Shown here: positions 8,380 to 9,806 of the stretch, in pieces | Layout: the number at the start of each line of letters is the position of its first letter | Numbering within the stretch: position 1 is the first letter of the stretch | Translations under genes and position numbers: made by a program | Notes under the pieces: generated by a model | What the model saw: the letters and a program-made list of their open reading frames with translations, nothing else | Database searches by the model: none | Told to the model about the DNA's origin: nothing | Assembly (NCBI GenBank): GCA_030607655.1 | Contig: JAUWJN010000066.1 | Coordinates: 1 to 9,806, forward strand | Direction: 5' to 3' | Source: a bacterium | GTDB taxonomy: Bacteria; Armatimonadota; Zipacnadia; Zipacnadales; Zipacnadaceae | DNA length: 9,806 bases

Positions 8380-8854
8380 CTTGAATCCCTCCTTGGAGTA
8401 GCTTTGAACTGACCCTTGCCTTCTTTCCTCTGTTGCACGCTGTGCACAGCGTCTGCAAATTATCTAGCACCGTTGGCCCTCCGTAGGCCCACGGGTGCTT
8501 GTGATCGATCTCCAATTCGGCCTCTGGCGCCTGACGACCGCAACACTGACAAGTGAAATGGTCCCTTTCTAACACAGTATAGCGCAACGTGGCACCCACC
8601 TCTTCCCGCTCCTTTGCGCGCTGTCGTACGTGCTTGTAGAATTCGTTGACTTCGGAGTACTCCCATTTGTGCCCGCTTACCTGCTCAAGGTATCTCCAGT
8701 ATCTGTTAATGTTGTATCCTTTTTTGAACCAGTCGGCGTTTGGGGTGGCTAGGTCCCAAAGCCGCTGCCGAAGATGATCGGCGCACTCATCACGGAACAC
8801 CTCGAGGTCTAGGCCTATACACGCGCACAGCTCTTGAATCTCTGCAGATTCCAT
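8366..8854 (-). CDS. HNH endonuclease
   Basis: A 162-aa HNH/McrA-type nuclease, expected to cut DNA with a metal ion in a beta-beta-alpha-metal site. Structural zinc is probably held by C102/C105 and C137/C140. The active-site motif is LEIDHKHPWAYGG with His118, followed by Asn132 (DNLQTLC) and Asn141 (CNRGKKAR). The N-terminal ~90 residues are helical, rich in Trp, Tyr and charged residues (ADWFKKGYNINRYWRYLEQ), and match no family I know; they may bind the target or a partner. I start at the ATG at 8854, 31 bases after the upstream stop, with GGGG about 6 bases ahead. A TTG at 8914 would add 20 residues but overlaps the upstream gene and lacks a ribosome site. The stop overlaps the DGQHR start (ATGACAAAAGATGA), so translation is coupled. 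Confidence 0.9.
   Translation of the reverse strand: MESAEIQELCACIGLDLEVFRDECADHLRQRLWDLATPNADWFKKGYNINRYWRYLEQVSGHKWEYSEVNEFYKHVRQRAKEREEVGATLRYTVLERDHFTCQCCGRQAPEAELEIDHKHPWAYGGPTVLDNLQTLCTACNRGKKARVSSKLLQGGIQDDKR
8388..8394 (-). promoter_or_regulatory. Strong Shine-Dalgarno of the DGQHR gene inside the HNH coding end
   Basis: AAGGAGG sits 8 bases before the DGQHR ATG, within the last codons of the HNH gene. It is the best ribosome site in the accessory group, while the HNH gene itself has only a weak one. This suggests that the DGQHR protein is made in excess of the nuclease, and it fixes the start at 8379. Confidence 0.8.
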
Positions 8855-8885
8855 TATGGACCCCGAAGGTAATGAGGTCAATCCG

Positions 8886-9068
8886 CTATCCGTTCTTGTG
8901 CTTAGTGGGGTCAACCAGTATATAGCTCTGGCCAGGCTCTGGTGTGGGAGGTAGACGCTTGCCCTCTACGCCGGTCACCTCGCGGCCCGTCTTACCGCCA
9001 CGCGGACCCACGCGTTCATACTGACCGGACTTCGGTGCCTTTTGTCCCGGACGATAGCGCTCTGCCAT
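8886..9068 (-). CDS. Small YjzC-like basic protein, 60 aa
   Basis: A short, Gly/Pro-rich basic protein: YRPGQKAPKSGQY (5-17), VGPRGGKTGREVT (20-32), then LPPTPEPGQSY (39-49) and a VDPTKHKNG tail. The PGQKAPxSGxY opening resembles the small YjzC family of unknown function known from Bacillus; I rate this match as moderate. The evenly spaced Gly and Pro residues suggest a compact beta fold rather than disorder. Its ATG at 9068 lies 51 bases after the tRNA-Lys CCA end, with GGGGTGAG about 6 bases upstream. The HNH gene follows 31 bases after its stop, so it looks like the first gene of the accessory group. No promoter is evident between tRNA-Lys and the gene. Its role, including any link to the nuclease, is unknown. 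Confidence 0.75.
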   Translation of the reverse strand: MAERYRPGQKAPKSGQYERVGPRGGKTGREVTGVEGKRLPPTPEPGQSYILVDPTKHKNG

Positions 9069-9119
9069 TATTGCTCACCCCGTTTCCAGCAGTCATCAGT
9101 TCCCCTGGTGTTTATCAGG

Positions 9120-9195
9120 TGGTGGGCCGTGCAGGGCTCGAACCTGCGACCTGAGGATTAAGAGTCCTCTGCTCTTCCAACTGAGCTAACGACCC
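9120..9195 (-). tRNA. tRNA-Lys(CUU)
   Basis: A 76-nt tRNA. The acceptor stem is GGGTCGT/ACGGCCC with one G-U pair, discriminator A and encoded CCA (9122-9120). The D arm is GCTC...GAGC. Anticodon stem GAGGA/TCCTC holds loop CTCTTAA, giving anticodon CUU. The T arm is GCAGG-TTCGAGC-CCTGC. It lies 51 bases upstream of the YjzC-like gene. The short antisense peptide ending VGRAGLEPAT is an artefact of this tRNA. Confidence 0.97.
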
Positions 9196-9212
9196 CCCAA
9201 ACTGAGACGTAC

Positions 9213-9304
9213 GGGCCGGGCTCACTACGTTCAACCGGCCCCTCCGAACGGCCCTACGACAAGCTCAGGGCAGAGCAGTCGCGGCAGGAATGCCGCTCCT
9301 ACAG
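9213..9304. repeat. Composite REP-like repeat (right copy)
   Basis: This is the spacer between tRNA-Lys and the decamer array. In order it has an inverted repeat GGGCCGG (9213-9219)/CCGGCCC (9235-9241), then GCCCT (9251-9255)/AGGGC (9267-9271) around an ACAAGCTC core, then GCGGCA (9281-9286)/TGCCGC (9291-9296) with a GGAA loop. It ends CTCCTACAGTG. The ACAAGCTCAGG core is a motif I know from intergenic repeats in several bacterial groups, and the last hairpin is of REP type. The parts and their order match the left copy at 1-90. Confidence 0.6.
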
Positions 9305-9334
9305 TGTCAGAATTCAGCCGTATCCGCCGTTCTA

Positions 9335-9394
9335 TGCTGTTGTCGGTCCTTCTCTGCTGTTGTCTGCTGTTGTCTGTCGTCGTCTGCCGTTAAA
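9335..9394. repeat. Decamer tandem array next to tRNA-Arg(UCG)
   Basis: Units of ten bases lie in exact register: TGCTGTTGTC at 9335, a diverged unit at 9345, TGCTGTTGTC at 9355 and 9365, TGTCGTCGTC at 9375 and TGCCGTTAAA at 9385. The array ends exactly at the CCA end of tRNA-Arg(UCG). The same array abuts the other tRNA-Arg gene at 9691-9730. There is no coding potential in it. Confidence 0.8.
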
Positions 9395-9471
9395 TGGCGC
9401 GCCTGGAGGGATTCGAACCCCCGACACCCGGATCCGAAGTCCGGTGCTCTGATCCACTGAGCTACAGGCGC
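9395..9471 (-). tRNA. tRNA-Arg(UCG)
   Basis: A 77-nt tRNA. The acceptor stem is GCGCCTG/CAGGCGC with discriminator G and encoded CCA (9397-9395). The D arm is GCTC...GAGC. Anticodon stem CCGGA/TCCGG holds loop CTTCGGA, giving anticodon UCG, which reads CGA (and possibly CGG). The T arm is GGGGG-TTCGAAT-CCCTC with one imperfect pair. A bare UCG anticodon rather than ACG is notable, but the rest of the arginine set is outside the window. Confidence 0.97.
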
Positions 9472-9482
9472 GCAGTGTAAGC

Positions 9483-9558
9483 GTTCCGCACTCAGTATTC
9501 GGCATTCAGTCCCTGCTGTTTTCACTGAGCCCTGAACCCTGAATGCTGACCTCTGAAT
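9483..9558. repeat. Two opposed heptad arrays filling the Arg-His tRNA spacer
   Basis: Four heptads lie in register at 9483-9510 (GTTCCGC, ACTCAGT, ATTCGGC, ATTCAGT). Five heptads lie in register at 9524-9558 (ACTGAGC, CCTGAAC, CCTGAAT, GCTGACC, TCTGAAT). The second set is the reverse complement in type of the first (ATTCAGN versus NCTGAAT), so the spacer could fold into a long imperfect stem around the CCCTGCTGTTTTC centre. The arrays occupy nearly the whole gap between the two tRNA genes. Confidence 0.78.
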
Positions 9559-9561
9559 AAA

Positions 9562-9638
9562 TGGGGTGGACGAGGGGACTTGAACCCCCAACCACTTGAG
9601 CCACAGTCAAGTGCTCTACCTATTGAGCTACGCCCACC
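9562..9638 (-). tRNA. tRNA-His(GUG)
   Basis: A 77-nt tRNA with the extra 5' G typical of histidine tRNA. G-1 (9638) is opposite C73 (9565), and the acceptor stem GTGGGCG/CGTCCAC has one G-U pair. CCA is encoded at 9564-9562. Anticodon stem CTTGA/TCAAG holds loop CTGTGGC, giving GUG. The T arm is GGGGG-TTCAAGT-CCCCT. Confidence 0.97.
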
Positions 9639-9643
9639 GTCTA

Positions 9644-9678
9644 CATCAGCGTTCAGCACTCGGCATTCAGCATTCAGT
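9644..9678. repeat. Heptad array upstream of tRNA-His
   Basis: Five 7-base units in exact register: CATCAGC, GTTCAGC, ACTCGGC, ATTCAGC, ATTCAGT. The consensus and orientation are those of the array at 9483-9510, which also contains the ACTCRGY-ATTCRGY order. It is followed without a gap by the decamer region. Confidence 0.78.
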
Positions 9679-9690
9679 TTCTGCCGTCTC

Positions 9691-9730
9691 TGCCGTTGTC
9701 TGCTGTTGTCTGTCGTTGTCTGCCGTTAAA
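9691..9730. repeat. Decamer tandem array next to tRNA-Arg(UCU)
   Basis: Ten-base units in register: TGCCGTTGTC, TGCTGTTGTC, TGTCGTTGTC and TGCCGTTAAA, with a shorter diverged unit before them at 9682. The array ends exactly at the CCA end of tRNA-Arg(UCU). Its last three units match those at 9365-9394 with only one difference (TGTCGTTGTC against TGTCGTCGTC). Confidence 0.8.
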
Positions 9731-9806
9731 TGGCGCGCCCGGCCCGATTCGAACGGGCGACCCGCGGCTTAGAAGGCCGCTGCTCTGTCCCCTGAGCTAC
9801 GGGCGC
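9731..9806 (-). tRNA. tRNA-Arg(UCU)
   Basis: A 76-nt tRNA that is complete and starts at the last base of the window. The acceptor stem is GCGCCCG/CGGGCGC with discriminator G and encoded CCA (9733-9731). The D arm is GCTC...GAGC. Anticodon stem GCGGC/GCCGC holds loop CTTCTAA, giving anticodon UCU, which reads AGA/AGG. The T arm is GCCCG-TTCGAAT-CGGGC. The array may continue upstream beyond the window. Confidence 0.97.

Noticed and set aside
8855..8914. TTG start of the HNH gene at 8914
   Set aside because: It overlaps the upstream gene by 29 bases, lacks a Shine-Dalgarno, and adds a Ser/Thr-rich stretch unlike the rest; the ATG at 8854 is better.
7357..9068. Base composition as proof of horizontal transfer of the nuclease group
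   Set aside because: A hand count over 7561-7800 gives about 50% GC against about 59% in parts of valS, but a sampled line of the tig gene is near 45%, so the contrast is not specific.
8942..9154. Plus-strand open frame ending VGRAGLEPAT
   Set aside because: The end is the antisense of tRNA-Lys and the remainder is a shadow of the YjzC-like gene.
7282..9195. Recent integrative element using a tRNA attachment site
   Set aside because: No integrase is present, and I see no direct repeat of the tRNA-Leu or tRNA-Lys 3' end at the other side of the accessory group. The group also meets tRNA-Leu at its 5' end, not the usual 3' attachment side.
9201..9240. Promoter for tRNA-Lys with TTGAAC as the -35 box
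   Set aside because: At a 17-base spacing the -10 position reads TACGTC, which matches consensus in only two positions, and the region is part of a repeat hairpin.
9307..9591. Minus-strand open frame of 94 codons spanning tRNA-Arg and repeats
   Set aside because: Its peptide contains VAQWIRAPDFGSGCRGFESL, a well-known false translation of a tRNA-Arg gene, and the rest is repeat sequence.
9335..9730. CRISPR array in the tRNA spacer repeats
   Set aside because: Units are 7 or 10 bases and contiguous, with no unique spacers of uniform length and no cas genes.

Overview
The window is a bacterial chromosome segment. Every gene I can support is read from the minus strand, so transcription runs right to left. 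The left two thirds is housekeeping: tig-clpP-clpX, then a T-box-controlled valS followed by a small membrane-protein gene. The right third holds five complete tRNA genes and a three-gene accessory group. All five tRNA genes encode their CCA end. The T-box leader on valS, the ClpP/ClpX types and the encoded CCA suggest a Gram-positive-like or deep Terrabacteria lineage (Firmicutes, Chloroflexota, Armatimonadota or an uncultivated relative). There is no rRNA or other marker here to decide, so this placement is weak.

Layout from right to left, in the direction of transcription: tRNA-Arg(UCU) (9731-9806), tRNA-His(GUG), tRNA-Arg(UCG) and tRNA-Lys(CUU) are separated by spacers made of short repeats. 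These are 7-base heptads, 10-base decamers and a REP-like composite element. A compact group follows: a 60-aa YjzC-like protein, an HNH nuclease and a DGQHR/DndB-like protein. The HNH and DGQHR genes overlap, and the DGQHR gene ends inside tRNA-Leu(UAG), whose bases 8-10 supply its stop codon. Next are tig, clpP (TAATG junction with tig) and clpX, a nascent-chain folding and proteolysis operon. After about 100 bases of imperfect hairpins comes a consensus promoter (TTGACA, 17-base spacer, TATACT). It drives a T-box leader of about 276 nt with a terminator, then valS and, 4 bases later, an uncharacterised 159-aa membrane protein. The left edge holds a second composite repeat with an 11-base G run.

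How the genes work together: trigger factor, ClpP and ClpX form a quality-control set. The valS leader senses uncharged tRNA-Val through a probable GUC specifier and a UGGU discriminator-binding sequence. The HNH and DGQHR genes look like a small DNA-modification-related or defence-related module embedded among tRNA genes. It is the most likely place for undescribed biology, but nothing in the sequence proves a function.

The most interesting points are the DGQHR stop codon formed by tRNA-Leu, which predicts that RNase P would cut the stop off the mRNA; the HNH-DGQHR-YjzC module itself; the heptad and decamer arrays filling the tRNA spacers; and two diverged copies of the same composite repeat near the two ends of the window.
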